Shown: positions 48,772-58,163 of the stretch, in pieces
Layout: each line of letters begins with the position of its first letter
Numbering within the stretch: the first letter of the stretch is position 1
Source of the DNA: Burkholderia cepacia GG4
GTDB taxonomy: Bacteria; Pseudomonadota; Gammaproteobacteria; Burkholderiales; Burkholderiaceae
Direction: 5' to 3'
Length of the DNA: 64,000 bases
NCBI RefSeq assembly: GCF_000292915.1
Contig: NC_018514.1
Location: forward strand, 186,001 to 250,000
The notes under the pieces: model-generated
The model's input: the letters and a program-made list of their open reading frames with translations, nothing else
Told to the model about the DNA's origin: nothing
The model's database searches: none
Program-made: the position numbers and the translations under genes

Positions 48772-49419
48772 GATGCAAGCTCCTTTGCAAGGTTGATAGG
48801 GGGTGAATCACTCGTACACACCGCTCTCGCGCAACTGCATGCAATGCCATCGTCAGTTGCGTTGTCTACTATCACAGAATTGTCACGACGCACGGCCAGC
48901 AACAGAGGTGGCAAGCCTGATGCTTGCATGAGCCGATGCCGTCATCAAGAAAAAAATGGCATCGGTGCATTTCCAAATTATTGTTGTTGATTGCGTCGTG
49001 CTTGTCCTAACCTCTTATTCGGTCCACAACGAAAAAAGCGGGTTCTCGGCGGCTCGCGCGTTTCATGTGACGGGCGGACTTCGGCAGGGTCGGCGGCCAG
49101 CTGCGTGCCTTGTCGATTCCATCGACTTATCGCTTCTCCGTCTCCGTTCGGCGGGGCATCACGTCATACGAGTGCGCACCGATTCGTATGTAGTGCGTTG
49201 CACCATCGCTTCCGTGATGGCATGCGTGGTCGGTCGTCGATAGTGGGTCAGCGTGGGCAGTCTGATCGACAGGCTGCAGTTTGCAAGAAGGGTATCGGGA
49301 TTTCGGGCGACCTGCTTGCGCCTGACGCGGCGGGGCCCGGGGGTTGTTCGATCGATTTCGGATAGGACGTGCGCGCTCACGAGGCGTGCATCCTACGGTC
49401 GAGACGCGGAGGGGTGGGC
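48772..49419. other. Divergent intergenic region between pqqA and the porin gene
   Basis: These 648 bases contain no convincing gene; short frames on both strands lack ribosome sites. They must carry promoters for pqqA and the porin. One clear symmetric element, described separately, lies at 49165-49190. Confidence 0.5.
49165..49190. promoter_or_regulatory. Candidate operator, 7-bp inverted repeat
   Basis: CATACGA-N12-TCGTATG is a perfect inverted repeat about 230 bases upstream of the porin start and 390 upstream of pqqA. No regulator gene is adjacent, so a distant factor would bind it. Symmetry is the only evidence. Confidence 0.35.
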
Positions 49420-50535
49420 ATGGTGTTGCGATTCAAACTCAAACGTTTCGCATGGCTGATCGTGGCCGCCGCACCGGCGGCCGCGTTCGCACAGACGAGC
49501 GTGTCGCTGTACGGCCGGATCGACGGCGGCGTCGAATACCTGAACCACATCGCGACGCCGAACGGCAGTTCGACGCGCTGGAGCGCGGAAGGCGGCGACT
49601 GGGGCACCAGCATGTTCGGCCTGAAGGGCTTCGAGGATCTCGGCGGCGGGATGTCGACGGTCTTCAACCTGGAAACCGCGTTCCAGGTGATGAACGGCAC
49701 GACGGGCGGCGGACGCTTGTGGTCGCGCCGCGCGTATGTCGGGCTGAAGAGCAACACGTGGGGCCAGCTGCAGGCCGGCCGCAACCTGTTCATCGACAGC
49801 GACGGCGTGTGGGAATTCGATCCGTTCGTCCAGCAGGCGTTTTCGTCCGCATCGCTCGTGCGCGGCCGCAACTGGCAGCAGAGCAGCAACAACATCGAAT
49901 ATCACAGCCCGGTGATCGCCGGCTTCGACGTGCAGGCGCAATATGCGTTCGGCAACCAGTCGCGCGGCTTCAACTACGGTGCGGCCGACGACTTCGGCCG
50001 CTCGGACGGGATCATGCTGTCGTACCACTCGGCGCTCTTCGACGTGCGCGGCCTCTACGACGAGCTGCGCGACAACAACGGCAAGTTCAGCAATATCTTC
50101 ACCGCGTCGCGCGAATATTTCGTCGGCGCGAACGTGAAGGTGTCGAAGTTCAAGATCCAGGGTGCCTATACGCACTACCAGGCGCCGGACAGCCCGGCCG
50201 GCGTCGCCGATCGCGCCGATCACTACTGGCTCGGCGTGACTTACGCGGCCAATCCGGAGTGGGCCGTGACGGGCGGCGGCTATTACGTGAAGGTCGGCGA
50301 CGGCGGCGGCGATGCGTCGCACGATCCGTCGGGCCACGCGATGATGTACGTGCTCGGCACCACGTACAACCTGTCGAAGCGCACGTTCCTGTACGGGACG
50401 GTCGCGTATGTGCGCAACGGCGGGAATTCGAACTTCTCGCTGCTCGCGTCGCCGCGCGACGCGACGTCGGGCACGAGCCCGATGACGGGCGAGTCGCAGA
50501 CGGGCGCGTATATGGGGATGATGCATACGTTCTGA
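49420..50535 (+). CDS. Outer-membrane general porin
   Basis: The 371-aa precursor starts at ATG 49420 after GGAGG. The signal peptide ends AAAFAQ and is followed by the porin start TSVSLYGRIDGGVEYLNH. Typical strands include FGLKGFEDLGGGMSTVFNLETAFQ and SRRAYVGLKSNTWGQLQAGRN, and the protein ends GMMHTF with the C-terminal Phe. It is diverged from the porin at 29899. It may admit substrates of the quinoprotein encoded next, on position alone. Confidence 0.92.
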   Translation: MVLRFKLKRFAWLIVAAAPAAAFAQTSVSLYGRIDGGVEYLNHIATPNGSSTRWSAEGGDWGTSMFGLKGFEDLGGGMSTVFNLETAFQVMNGTTGGGRLWSRRAYVGLKSNTWGQLQAGRNLFIDSDGVWEFDPFVQQAFSSASLVRGRNWQQSSNNIEYHSPVIAGFDVQAQYAFGNQSRGFNYGAADDFGRSDGIMLSYHSALFDVRGLYDELRDNNGKFSNIFTASREYFVGANVKVSKFKIQGAYTHYQAPDSPAGVADRADHYWLGVTYAANPEWAVTGGGYYVKVGDGGGDASHDPSGHAMMYVLGTTYNLSKRTFLYGTVAYVRNGGNSNFSLLASPRDATSGTSPMTGESQTGAYMGMMHTF

Positions 50536-50885
50536 GTGACGGAACTGCCGGTGCATCGGCGTCAGGGTTCGCTCGTCGTCATGCGATGTTGCCATGGGCA
50601 CGCATGTGTCGTCGGTGCAGATGCGTGATGCCGACGCGGTGGTGTCATGCAGTGGTCCGATGATTCACGCTTCGCAACTGAACTTTTGGTATTGATACTC
50701 ACGCTGCGTCAGATGGTCCATCCCGTCCATGTCGATCTTCTCCCGGCTTTTGAAAGCACGTGCAGGTTTTGTATCGCCAGGCGTCTCGGGCGCTTCCTGT
50801 CGCCTCGGTTCGCCAGGGGTTTTTTCATCGCGGTCGTTCCCGTTCGGCCGGTCTCAAGTCACACTTTTCTCGGTAAGGTGATGTC
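50536..50885. other. Intergenic region before the quinoprotein gene
   Basis: No supported gene is seen in these 350 bases. They probably contain the promoter of the quinoprotein gene; GGTAA about ten bases before its ATG is a weak ribosome site. Confidence 0.5.
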
Positions 50886-52451
50886 ATGAAAACATCCAAC
50901 AAGCAGATCGTCGAACTTGCCTCATGGCGCCGGCGTACGCCTGCCATGATCGGAACGCTTGCACTGTTCGGCATGATCGCGAGCGGCCCGAGTGCGGCGG
51001 CAGATTGGGTCTTTGCCGGCCAGGGTGTCGACAACACGCGCACCGCGCCGGACGAACACGTCATCGGTGTCGATAACGTCTCGCAGCTTGCGCCGCGCTG
51101 GACGCTGGATACCGACGGCAACGTGGCGGCCACGCCGACCGTCGCCAACGGCACCGTGTATGTGCCGGACTTCGGCGGCTCGCTATGGGCGGTCGATGCT
51201 GCCAGCGGCAAGGTGAAGTGGAAAAAGAAGATCACCGAATACAGTGGTGTCGACAACGATGCGTCGCGCACCAGCCCGGCATATTGGGAAGGCATGCTGA
51301 TCTTTGGTCAGGGCACCCAGATTGCGAACAACCCGACCGGCGCGTTCATCATGGCTGCGAAGGCCGAGGATGGCGCGCCAGTGTGGCGGACCAAGGTGGA
51401 TTCGGATCCGACCGCGATCATCACCCAATCGCCGATTGTCGATCGCGGGGTGGTCTATGTCGGCCTGTCGTCGCGTGCCGAGGCGCTCAAGGACAAGCCG
51501 ACCTATCGCGGCGCGGTGGTCGCCCTCGACGGCAAGACCGGCAAGATGCTGTGGAAGACCTACATGGTGCCGAAGGGGTACACCGGCGGTTCGGTGTGGG
51601 GCAACACGGCGGCGGTCGATCATGACACCGGCCTGCTCTACGTGACCACGGGCAACAACTTCTCGGTCCCGCCGGGGCACTGTCGTTTTCCGACCCAGAA
51701 GAACTGCCAACCCGATACGCCGACCAACATGATCGACAGCTTTGTCGCGCTCGATCTCAAAACCGGCAAGGTCGTCTGGCATAGCCGCACGTTGGCGGCT
51801 GACATGTCGACCAACTACGACCACGACGATGGCCCGGACTACGATTTCGGCTCGGGGCCAAACCTGTTCAAGGCGACCATCAACGGCAAGCAGAAGACGC
51901 TGGTAGGAGCGGGCGCGAAGAGCGGCGTGTATTGGGCGCTCGATCCCAAGACCGGCAAGGTGATCTGGCATACGCAGGTCGGCCCGGGCAGCCTGCTGGG
52001 CGGCATGCTCTGGGGGACGGCTGCTGACGGCAAGCGGATCTACGTTTCGATCGGCAACCTGGACGGGAAGTCGATCGACGTCGACAACGGTCCGAACGGC
52101 GAGAAGACGACCAAGGGCGGCATCTGGGCGGCAGTCGACGCCGCCACGGGCAAGGTGCTGTGGCGCACGGCCGACCCGCAGGGCAAGATGGACACGGTGG
52201 CGATGTCGGCTGCAAACGGTGTCGTCTACGCCGGCTCGTTGGCCGGCACGGGCGCGAGCATGTATGCGCTCGATGCGGCGACGGGCGCGATCAAGTGGAG
52301 TTACGAGAATAACGGCGCGGTGGTGTCGGGCGCTGCCATCGTTGACGGCACTGTGTACTGGGGGGCCGGTTACCACACCAAGGTGCTCGGTCTGCCGTAC
52401 GACGGCACGAGTCACAAACTCTACGCGTTTGGTCTCGCCGCCAAACAATAA
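50886..52451 (+). CDS. PQQ-binding-like beta-propeller dehydrogenase
   Basis: The 521-aa precursor has an N-terminal export signal (hydrophobic residues 19-39, cleavage near SAAAD). At least six tryptophan-docking repeats of the form ALD-x2-TGK-x2-W are visible, including LWAVDAASGKVKW, VALDGKTGKMLW and YALDAATGAIKW, which build a PQQ dehydrogenase propeller. It lacks a haem CxxCH domain and lacks the vicinal Cys-Cys pair of methanol/ethanol dehydrogenases. It is shorter than those enzymes (about 600 aa) and closer to polyvinyl-alcohol-dehydrogenase-like proteins. Probably periplasmic; the alcohol or aldehyde substrate is unknown. Confidence 0.85.
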   Translation: MKTSNKQIVELASWRRRTPAMIGTLALFGMIASGPSAAADWVFAGQGVDNTRTAPDEHVIGVDNVSQLAPRWTLDTDGNVAATPTVANGTVYVPDFGGSLWAVDAASGKVKWKKKITEYSGVDNDASRTSPAYWEGMLIFGQGTQIANNPTGAFIMAAKAEDGAPVWRTKVDSDPTAIITQSPIVDRGVVYVGLSSRAEALKDKPTYRGAVVALDGKTGKMLWKTYMVPKGYTGGSVWGNTAAVDHDTGLLYVTTGNNFSVPPGHCRFPTQKNCQPDTPTNMIDSFVALDLKTGKVVWHSRTLAADMSTNYDHDDGPDYDFGSGPNLFKATINGKQKTLVGAGAKSGVYWALDPKTGKVIWHTQVGPGSLLGGMLWGTAADGKRIYVSIGNLDGKSIDVDNGPNGEKTTKGGIWAAVDAATGKVLWRTADPQGKMDTVAMSAANGVVYAGSLAGTGASMYALDAATGAIKWSYENNGAVVSGAAIVDGTVYWGAGYHTKVLGLPYDGTSHKLYAFGLAAKQ

Positions 52452-52459
52452 GCGCAAGG

Positions 52460-52485
52460 CAACCGGCCACGCACGTGGCCGGTTG
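52460..52485 (+). terminator. Hairpin after the quinoprotein gene
   Basis: A 12-bp stem, CAACCGGCCACG/CGTGGCCGGTTG, lies eight bases after the stop. It is followed only by TGTTC, so it is a probable but T-poor terminator. Confidence 0.6.
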
Positions 52486-52816
52486 TGTTCGATCGCCGGG
52501 CTCCCACCTTCAACACGAGATCGTCGTCACGCTCCGCGATTGGAGCGAGGCTGTGGACGTGCGTCGCGCCGAACGTATGGCGATGCGTGAGCGTCAATGC
52601 GTACCGGATGCAGCAGCGACCCATGCAATGCCGGTGAAACGCGGTCGAGGCCGCGCCCGTCCGCGGCGGCGACGTGATCCGGCCGGCGGGCGGACACCAC
52701 GCGGGCCGCGTCCGCGTCGAATTGCAGCATGGATGGCAGGTAATCGAAGGATCATCGAGATCGATGCGTGTTGCGACGCAGGCGATACCGCGTAACTGCG
52801 GAGCGGATAATGGCAA
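52486..52816. other. Intergenic region before the double DUF3331 gene
   Basis: No supported gene is seen in these 331 bases. The frames present lack ribosome sites and have shadow-like composition. Confidence 0.5.
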
Positions 52817-53317
52817 ATGAACGGATTGGTGCAGATACTGAAGTACGCGGATAACGTGTTGCTCGTGCGCTGGCGCAAGACCGGGCAGACGGATGAAGAG
52901 GAGCAACGCTGGATACCGGGGCGCGCGCTGCGCTCCGGACAATGTTCGTTTTCCGGAGCAAAGGTCGTGTGCGGCGATCCGGTGTTCAGTCCGAAAGGCC
53001 AATCGGCGCAAGCGAGAATGATTCTGGTCTCCGCCCTTGACTCGGCCTATCGTGCGACGACACGTCCGAAAATAGAGATCCTGGAACATTCGGCAGACAT
53101 GCTGCTGGTGCGATGGGTGGAGCCGGGACGCGCTCACTACGGCGAGCAGACCTGGCGGCTGGCACGCGCATCACGGCCGGGAATGTGTGCGCTCTCCGGG
53201 GCGCAGATCGTTCCGGGTTACGCGGTATTCAGGCCAAGCGGACGTCCGGTGCCGTCAAATGCGCGGGCCATGATTTTGGCTGCGGTGCTGGGGAAGATTT
53301 CCATGCAGCCAGGCTGA
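52817..53317 (+). CDS. Protein with two tandem DUF3331 domains
   Basis: The 166-aa protein consists of two copies of one domain. Residues 1-72 and 85-160 align: NVLLVRWRKTGQTDEEEQRW with DMLLVRWVEPGRAHYGEQTW, then GQCSFSGAKVVCGDPVFSPKG with GMCALSGAQIVPGYAVFRPSG, each ending in an ARMIL/AMIL helix. Each copy has the Cys-x-(F/L)-S-(G/R) core of the Burkholderia DUF3331 family. A single-domain relative lies at 61227. The start at ATG 52817 has only a weak GGATAA ribosome site. Function unknown; probably a small cytoplasmic protein. Confidence 0.75.
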   Translation: MNGLVQILKYADNVLLVRWRKTGQTDEEEQRWIPGRALRSGQCSFSGAKVVCGDPVFSPKGQSAQARMILVSALDSAYRATTRPKIEILEHSADMLLVRWVEPGRAHYGEQTWRLARASRPGMCALSGAQIVPGYAVFRPSGRPVPSNARAMILAAVLGKISMQPG

Positions 53318-53656
53318 CCACGCACTGACCCTGTTGCCGGCATCCGCGAGCGCCCCGGAGCAAATGCATGACGGCGCGAGTATTCGCTTGCGCATGAGTC
53401 TGGTCCCGAGGGCGTGACCAGTAGCCTGGACACGCCGCATCCGGACAAACCCCGCCTCATCAAAATCCGCCCCAAACCCCCGCCGTACAAGCCACAGCCC
53501 GCATCTAGTGGTTTCCACCCATAGTCGCAAATAATCAAGAACAGGTCGCCGGCGGTCGTCTTGCGGTGAATATGGCTCGTTACTTTTACTCCCACGATGC
53601 AGGCCGGGACGCACTCCGCGAACCCGTCGGACATCGGTCCAACCGGGAGAGAAACC
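53318..53656. promoter_or_regulatory. Upstream region of the carnitine operon
   Basis: These 339 bases hold no gene. They should carry the promoter of the caiX-like to gamma-butyrobetaine hydroxylase operon. An imperfect symmetric element, TGGTC-N10-GACCA, at 53401-53420 is the only operator-like feature seen. Confidence 0.4.
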
Positions 53657-54610
53657 ATGAAGTCGACAAAGATCGCCGCGTTCGTCGCGGCCGTGCTGGC
53701 GACCGGCTCGTTCGCGACCGCGGCGCAGGCCGAAACGGATGCCGCGACCTGCCGCAACGTACGCTTCGCGGATATCGGCTGGACCGACATTACGTCCACC
53801 ACGGCGCTCGCCTCGACGGTATTCGAAGGGCTCGGCTACAAGCCGACGACGACGATCGCGTCGGTGCCGATCTCGTTCGCCGGCCTGAAGAGCAAGCAGC
53901 TCGACGTCTCCCTCGGCTACTGGTGGCCGGTGCAGCAAAAGCAGCTCCAGCCGTTCCTCGACAGCAAGTCGATCAACGTCGTCGAACCGCCGAACCTGTC
54001 GGGCGCGAAGGCGACGCTCGCGGTGCCGAGCTACGAATACCAGGCCGGCCTGAAGACCTTCGAGGACATCGCGAAACACCGTGCGGAGCTCGACGGCAAG
54101 ATCTACGGGATCGAGCCGGGCAGCAGCGCGAACGCGACGATCCAGAAGATGATCGACACGAACCAGTACGGGCTCGGCGGCTTCAAGCTGGTCGAATCGA
54201 GCGAGGCGGGGATGCTCGTCACGGTCGAGCGCGCGATTCGCGACAAGAAGTGGGTCGTGTTCCTCGGCTGGGAACCGCATCCGATGAACATCCAGATCAG
54301 CATGAACTACCTGTCCGGCGGCGATGCGTCGTTCGGCCCGAACTACGGCGAAGCGCGCGTGTACACGCTGACGGCGCCCGACTTCATCGCGCGCTGCCCG
54401 AACGCGGGCAAGCTCGTCGAGAACCTGCGCTTCACGACTCAGCTCGAGAACCAGCTGATGCAGTCGGTGATGAACAAGACGAAGCCGGCCGACGCCGCGA
54501 AGGCGTACCTGAAGAAGAATCCGCAGGTGCTGGACGCGTGGCTGGCCGGCGTCAAGACGTTCGACGGCAAGGACGGCCTGCCCGCCGTGAAGGCGTATCT
54601 CGGCCTGTAA
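53657..54610 (+). CDS. caiX: Quaternary-amine (probably carnitine) ABC substrate-binding protein
   Basis: The 317-aa precursor has a signal peptide ending AAQAE and the choline-type OpuAC fold. It is clearly paralogous to the choline-binding protein at 28671: [15 protein letters not shown] and [21 protein letters not shown] match the same blocks there. As the first gene of a carnitine-degradation operon it corresponds to caiX of Pseudomonas, so carnitine is the likely ligand. GAGAG precedes ATG 53657. No permease or ATPase gene is present. The ligand assignment rests on context. Confidence 0.82.
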   Translation: MKSTKIAAFVAAVLATGSFATAAQAETDAATCRNVRFADIGWTDITSTTALASTVFEGLGYKPTTTIASVPISFAGLKSKQLDVSLGYWWPVQQKQLQPFLDSKSINVVEPPNLSGAKATLAVPSYEYQAGLKTFEDIAKHRAELDGKIYGIEPGSSANATIQKMIDTNQYGLGGFKLVESSEAGMLVTVERAIRDKKWVVFLGWEPHPMNIQISMNYLSGGDASFGPNYGEARVYTLTAPDFIARCPNAGKLVENLRFTTQLENQLMQSVMNKTKPADAAKAYLKKNPQVLDAWLAGVKTFDGKDGLPAVKAYLGL

Positions 54611-54677
54611 GGGCCCGCGCGCAGCGCGTCGATTTACCCGCATTACGACACAAACCGAGTCAAGCGAGGCACACAGC

Positions 54678-55607
54678 ATGAACCATGACGTCATCATCAC
54701 CTGCGCGGTCACCGGCGCGGGCGATACGGTCGGCAAGCATCCGGCGATTCCGGTCACGCCGAAGGAAATCGCGGCCGCCGCGATCGAAGCCGCGAAGGCC
54801 GGCGCGACCGTTGCACACTGCCATGTCCGCGATCCGCAGACGGGGCGCGGCAGCCGCGACCCGAACCTGTACCGCGAAGTGGTCGACCGGATCCGCTCGG
54901 CCGACGTCGACGTGATCATCAACCTGACGGCCGGCATGGGCGGCGATCTGGAAATCGGCCCCGGCGAGGACCCGATGCGCTTCGGCAAGGGCACCGATCT
55001 CGTCGGCGGCCTCACGCGCCTCGCGCACGTCGAGGAGCTGCTGCCGGAAATCTGCACGCTCGACTGCGGCACGCTGAATTTCGGTGATGGCGACTACATC
55101 TACGTGTCGACGCCCGCGCAACTGCGCGCCGGCGCCAAGCGCATCCAGGAGCTCGGCGTGAAGCCGGAGCTGGAGATTTTCGACACGGGGCATCTGTGGT
55201 TCGCGAAGCAGCTGCTGAAGGAAGGACTGCTTGACGATCCGCCGCTGTTCCAGCTGTGCCTCGGCATTCCGTGGGGTGCGCCGGCCGACACGGGCACGAT
55301 GAAGGCGATGGTCGACAACCTGCCGCCGGGCGCGCACTGGGCCGGCTTCGGGATCGGCCGGATGCAGATGCCGATGGTCGCGCAGGCGATGCTGCTCGGC
55401 GGCCATGTGCGCGTCGGCCTCGAAGACAACATCTGGCTCGATCGCGGCGTGCACGCCACCAATGGCACGCTCGTCGAGCGCGCGCGGGAAATCATCGAAC
55501 GCCTCGGCGGCCGCGTGCTGACGCCGGCTGAAGGGCGTCGCAAGCTTGGCCTGCCGGCACGCGGCGAACGTCTGCTCGAACGCCGCGCGGCGACCGAATT
55601 CGCGTGA
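54678..55607 (+). CDS. cdhC: 3-Dehydrocarnitine cleavage enzyme (BKACE family)
   Basis: The 309-aa TIM-barrel enzyme belongs to the beta-keto acid cleavage (BKACE, DUF849) family. It transfers from dehydrocarnitine to acetyl-CoA, yielding acetoacetate and betainyl-CoA. Zinc ligands and active-site stretches are visible in [38 protein letters not shown] and [18 protein letters not shown] [19 protein letters not shown]. It sits directly between the caiX-like gene and carnitine dehydrogenase, matching the Pseudomonas caiX-cdhCAB order. GAGG precedes ATG 54678. Confidence 0.92.
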   Translation: MNHDVIITCAVTGAGDTVGKHPAIPVTPKEIAAAAIEAAKAGATVAHCHVRDPQTGRGSRDPNLYREVVDRIRSADVDVIINLTAGMGGDLEIGPGEDPMRFGKGTDLVGGLTRLAHVEELLPEICTLDCGTLNFGDGDYIYVSTPAQLRAGAKRIQELGVKPELEIFDTGHLWFAKQLLKEGLLDDPPLFQLCLGIPWGAPADTGTMKAMVDNLPPGAHWAGFGIGRMQMPMVAQAMLLGGHVRVGLEDNIWLDRGVHATNGTLVERAREIIERLGGRVLTPAEGRRKLGLPARGERLLERRAATEFA

Positions 55608-55694
55608 GTCTTTGCGGCTGATTCCGATTCATTGCGGTGGCGCGCACGAGCGCGGCCGCCGTCCGATTTTCCTCGATTTGAAGGATGCGTTGAC

Positions 55695-56660
55695 ATGGCT
55701 GTGAAGACCGACATCAAGACGTTCGCCGCGATCGGCACCGGCGTGATCGGCAGCGGGTGGATTTGCCGTGCGCTCGCGCACGGTCTCGACGTGGTCGTGT
55801 GGGACCCCGCGCCGGGCGCGGAAGAGCGGCTGCGCGCGAACGTCGCGAATGCATGGCCCGCGCTCGAACGCGTCGGCCTCGCGCCGGGCGCCGATCCCGC
55901 GCGGCTGCGCTTCGAATCGACGATCGAGGCCTGCGTCGCCGACGCGGACTTCGTCCAGGAAAGCGCCCCCGAGCGCGAGGCGCTGAAGCTCGAACTGCAC
56001 GAGCAGATCAGCCGCGCGGCGAAGCCCGACGCGATCATCGCGTCGTCGACGTCGGGGCTGCTGCCGACCGACTTCTACGCGCGTGCGACGCATCCGGAGC
56101 GCTGCGTGGTCGGCCACCCGTTCAACCCGGTCTACCTGCTGCCGCTCGTCGAAGTGCTCGGCGGCGCGCGCACGTCGCCGGAAGCGGTCGAGGCGGCGAT
56201 GGAGATCTATCGCAAGCTCGGCATGCGGCCGCTGCACGTGCGCAAGGAAGTGCCGGGCTTCATCGCGGACCGGCTGCTCGAAGCGCTGTGGCGCGAGGCG
56301 CTGCATCTCGTCAACGAAGGCGTCGCGACGACCGGCGAGATCGATGACGCGATCCGCTTCGGCGCGGGCATCCGCTGGTCGTTCATGGGCACGTTCCTGA
56401 CCTATACGCTGGCCGGCGGCGACGCGGGCATGCGACACTTCATGCAGCAGTTCGGCCCCGCGCTCGAACTGCCATGGACGAAGCTGGTCGCACCGAAGTT
56501 GACCGACGAACTGATCGACAGCGTCGTCGAAGGCACGAGCGAGCAGCAGGGCACGCGCAGCATCAAGGAACTCGAACGCTATCGCGACGAGTGCATTACC
56601 GAGGTGCTGAAGGCAATCGCCGCGGTGAAGGCGCGGCACGGGATGCGATTCGAGGACTGA
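55695..56660 (+). CDS. cdhA: L-carnitine dehydrogenase
   Basis: The 321-aa NAD-dependent enzyme oxidises L-carnitine to 3-dehydrocarnitine. It has the 3-hydroxyacyl-CoA dehydrogenase layout: an N-terminal Rossmann domain ([16 protein letters not shown], residues 13-28; then [10 protein letters not shown] and [15 protein letters not shown]) and a helical C-terminal domain. The catalytic His lies in [16 protein letters not shown]. The ATG at 55695 gives the length typical of carnitine dehydrogenases; the frame upstream to 55632 is not needed. The gene is two bases from cdhB. Confidence 0.93.
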   Translation: MAVKTDIKTFAAIGTGVIGSGWICRALAHGLDVVVWDPAPGAEERLRANVANAWPALERVGLAPGADPARLRFESTIEACVADADFVQESAPEREALKLELHEQISRAAKPDAIIASSTSGLLPTDFYARATHPERCVVGHPFNPVYLLPLVEVLGGARTSPEAVEAAMEIYRKLGMRPLHVRKEVPGFIADRLLEALWREALHLVNEGVATTGEIDDAIRFGAGIRWSFMGTFLTYTLAGGDAGMRHFMQQFGPALELPWTKLVAPKLTDELIDSVVEGTSEQQGTRSIKELERYRDECITEVLKAIAAVKARHGMRFED

Positions 56661-56662
56661 AC

Positions 56663-57151
56663 ATGACGGGCGATACCCCGCTGACGATATACCGCGACGT
56701 CGTGCGGCCCGAGTGGGTCGACTACAACGGCCATTTGCGCGACGCGTTCTATCTGCTGATCTTCAGCTTCGCGACCGATGCGCTGCTGGACCGCATCGGT
56801 CTCGACGACGCCGCGCGTCGCGAGCGGGGCCGCTCGGTCTACACGCTCGAAGCGCACGTGAACTATCTGCAGGAGATCAAGGAAGGCACGCGCGTGCGCG
56901 TCGATGCGCGGGTGTTCGCGCACGACGCGAAGCGGCTGCACCTGTATCTCGAACTGTTCGCGGACGGGCACGACGGTGCCGTGTCGGCGAGCGAGCAGAT
57001 GCTGCTGCACGTCGACACGCGCGACGGCGCGAAATCGGCGCCGTTCGACGACGACGTCGCCGCGCGCGTGGCCGAGCTGCACGTGTTGCAGCGCGACTGC
57101 GCGGCGCCCGCGTATGCGGGGCGCGTGATCGGCCTGCCGCCGCGCCGCTAG
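56663..57151 (+). CDS. cdhB: Betainyl-CoA thioesterase (hotdog fold)
   Basis: The 162-aa thioesterase hydrolyses betainyl-CoA to glycine betaine and CoA, completing carnitine conversion to betaine. The 4-hydroxybenzoyl-CoA-thioesterase-type motif is visible: V-x-P-E-W-V-D-Y-N-G-H-L-R-D near residues 14-27, with LEAHVNYLQEIKEGTRV later. It starts two bases after cdhA. Some bacteria have this domain fused to CdhA; here it is separate, as in Pseudomonas aeruginosa. Confidence 0.9.
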   Translation: MTGDTPLTIYRDVVRPEWVDYNGHLRDAFYLLIFSFATDALLDRIGLDDAARRERGRSVYTLEAHVNYLQEIKEGTRVRVDARVFAHDAKRLHLYLELFADGHDGAVSASEQMLLHVDTRDGAKSAPFDDDVAARVAELHVLQRDCAAPAYAGRVIGLPPRR

Positions 57152-57187
57152 CGTCGACGTTCAACCTTGGACCGCGGAGCGCACACG

Positions 57188-58141
57188 ATGCTCGAGCCGG
57201 AAATCGCGGCGTTCGTCGCGGCTGTCGACGCAGCGTATCCGGCCGACTCGGCGGCGTGCTCGCCCGCCGAACAGCGCCGTCTCTACGATCGCTTCGCTGC
57301 CGCATGGACGCCCGCCGAACTGCCGGCCGGCATCGTGCAGCACGATGCGGTGTGGCACGCACCGGACGGACACGCGATCGCGCTGCGGCGCTACGCACCG
57401 GCACACGGTGCGCCGCGCGGCACCGTGCTGTTCTTTCATGGGGGCGGCTTCGTCGTCGGCTCGCTCGACAGTCACACGCTGATCACCGCGCAACTGGCGG
57501 CTGACACGGGGCTCGCCGTGATCGCGGTCGACTACCGGCTCGCGCCCGAGCATCGCGCACCGGCCGCACTCGAGGATTGCCTGGCCGTCACGCGGGCCGC
57601 GCGCGATGGACGCTGGCCGTTCGGCTCATGCGCACGGTCGCTGACGCTCGCGGGCGACAGCGCGGGCGGCAATCTCGCGGCGGCCGTCGCGACTGCGCTG
57701 CGCGATGCAGGCGAAGGCGGCCTCGACGGCATCGCGCTCGTCTATCCGATGCTCGGGTTCGAACCGCAATCGCCTGCGCGCGAAACGGAAGCGCACGCGC
57801 CGATGCTGACGCTCGACGACGTTCATCGCTATCGCGCGCTCTACTGGAATGTCGAGGATGAAGCCGCGTTGAACGACGATCCGTTGCTGCGCGCATCGGT
57901 GCCGCTTGCCGCATCGCGTTTCGACGGGCTGCCGCCGGTGCTCGCGATCGGCGCGGAGCACGATCCGCTGCGCGACGACGCGCGCGTCTATGTCGAACGG
58001 ATTCTCGCGGCCGGCGGCACCGCGCGTTACTGGAGGGGAGAGGGGCTGGTGCACGGCTGCTGGCGCGCGCTCGGAACGAGCCCGCACGCGGCGCGGATGC
58101 ACCGGATGATCGGCGGGTTTCTGCTCGCACCACACGCGTAG
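57188..58141 (+). CDS. hocS: Alpha/beta hydrolase, likely short-chain acylcarnitine hydrolase
   Basis: The 317-aa enzyme is of the hormone-sensitive-lipase family. The oxyanion motif HGGG is at residues 84-87, the nucleophile Ser158 in GDSAGG, the acidic residue in GAEHDPLRDDA and the catalytic His in EGLVHGCWR. ATG 57188 has GGAG upstream; an in-frame start at 57167 is less supported. It follows cdhB by 36 bases. The Pseudomonas orthologue in the same operon position (HocS) hydrolyses acetyl- and other short acylcarnitines to carnitine, which fits here. The symbol is by context and likeness. Confidence 0.8.
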   Translation: MLEPEIAAFVAAVDAAYPADSAACSPAEQRRLYDRFAAAWTPAELPAGIVQHDAVWHAPDGHAIALRRYAPAHGAPRGTVLFFHGGGFVVGSLDSHTLITAQLAADTGLAVIAVDYRLAPEHRAPAALEDCLAVTRAARDGRWPFGSCARSLTLAGDSAGGNLAAAVATALRDAGEGGLDGIALVYPMLGFEPQSPARETEAHAPMLTLDDVHRYRALYWNVEDEAALNDDPLLRASVPLAASRFDGLPPVLAIGAEHDPLRDDARVYVERILAAGGTARYWRGEGLVHGCWRALGTSPHAARMHRMIGGFLLAPHA

Positions 58142-58163
58142 CGGGCGTTTCCAGGAGGCAACG

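Noticed and set aside
52501..52816. Small ORFs between the quinoprotein and the double DUF3331 gene
   Set aside because: No ribosome site, no recognisable domain, and both strands are open by composition alone.
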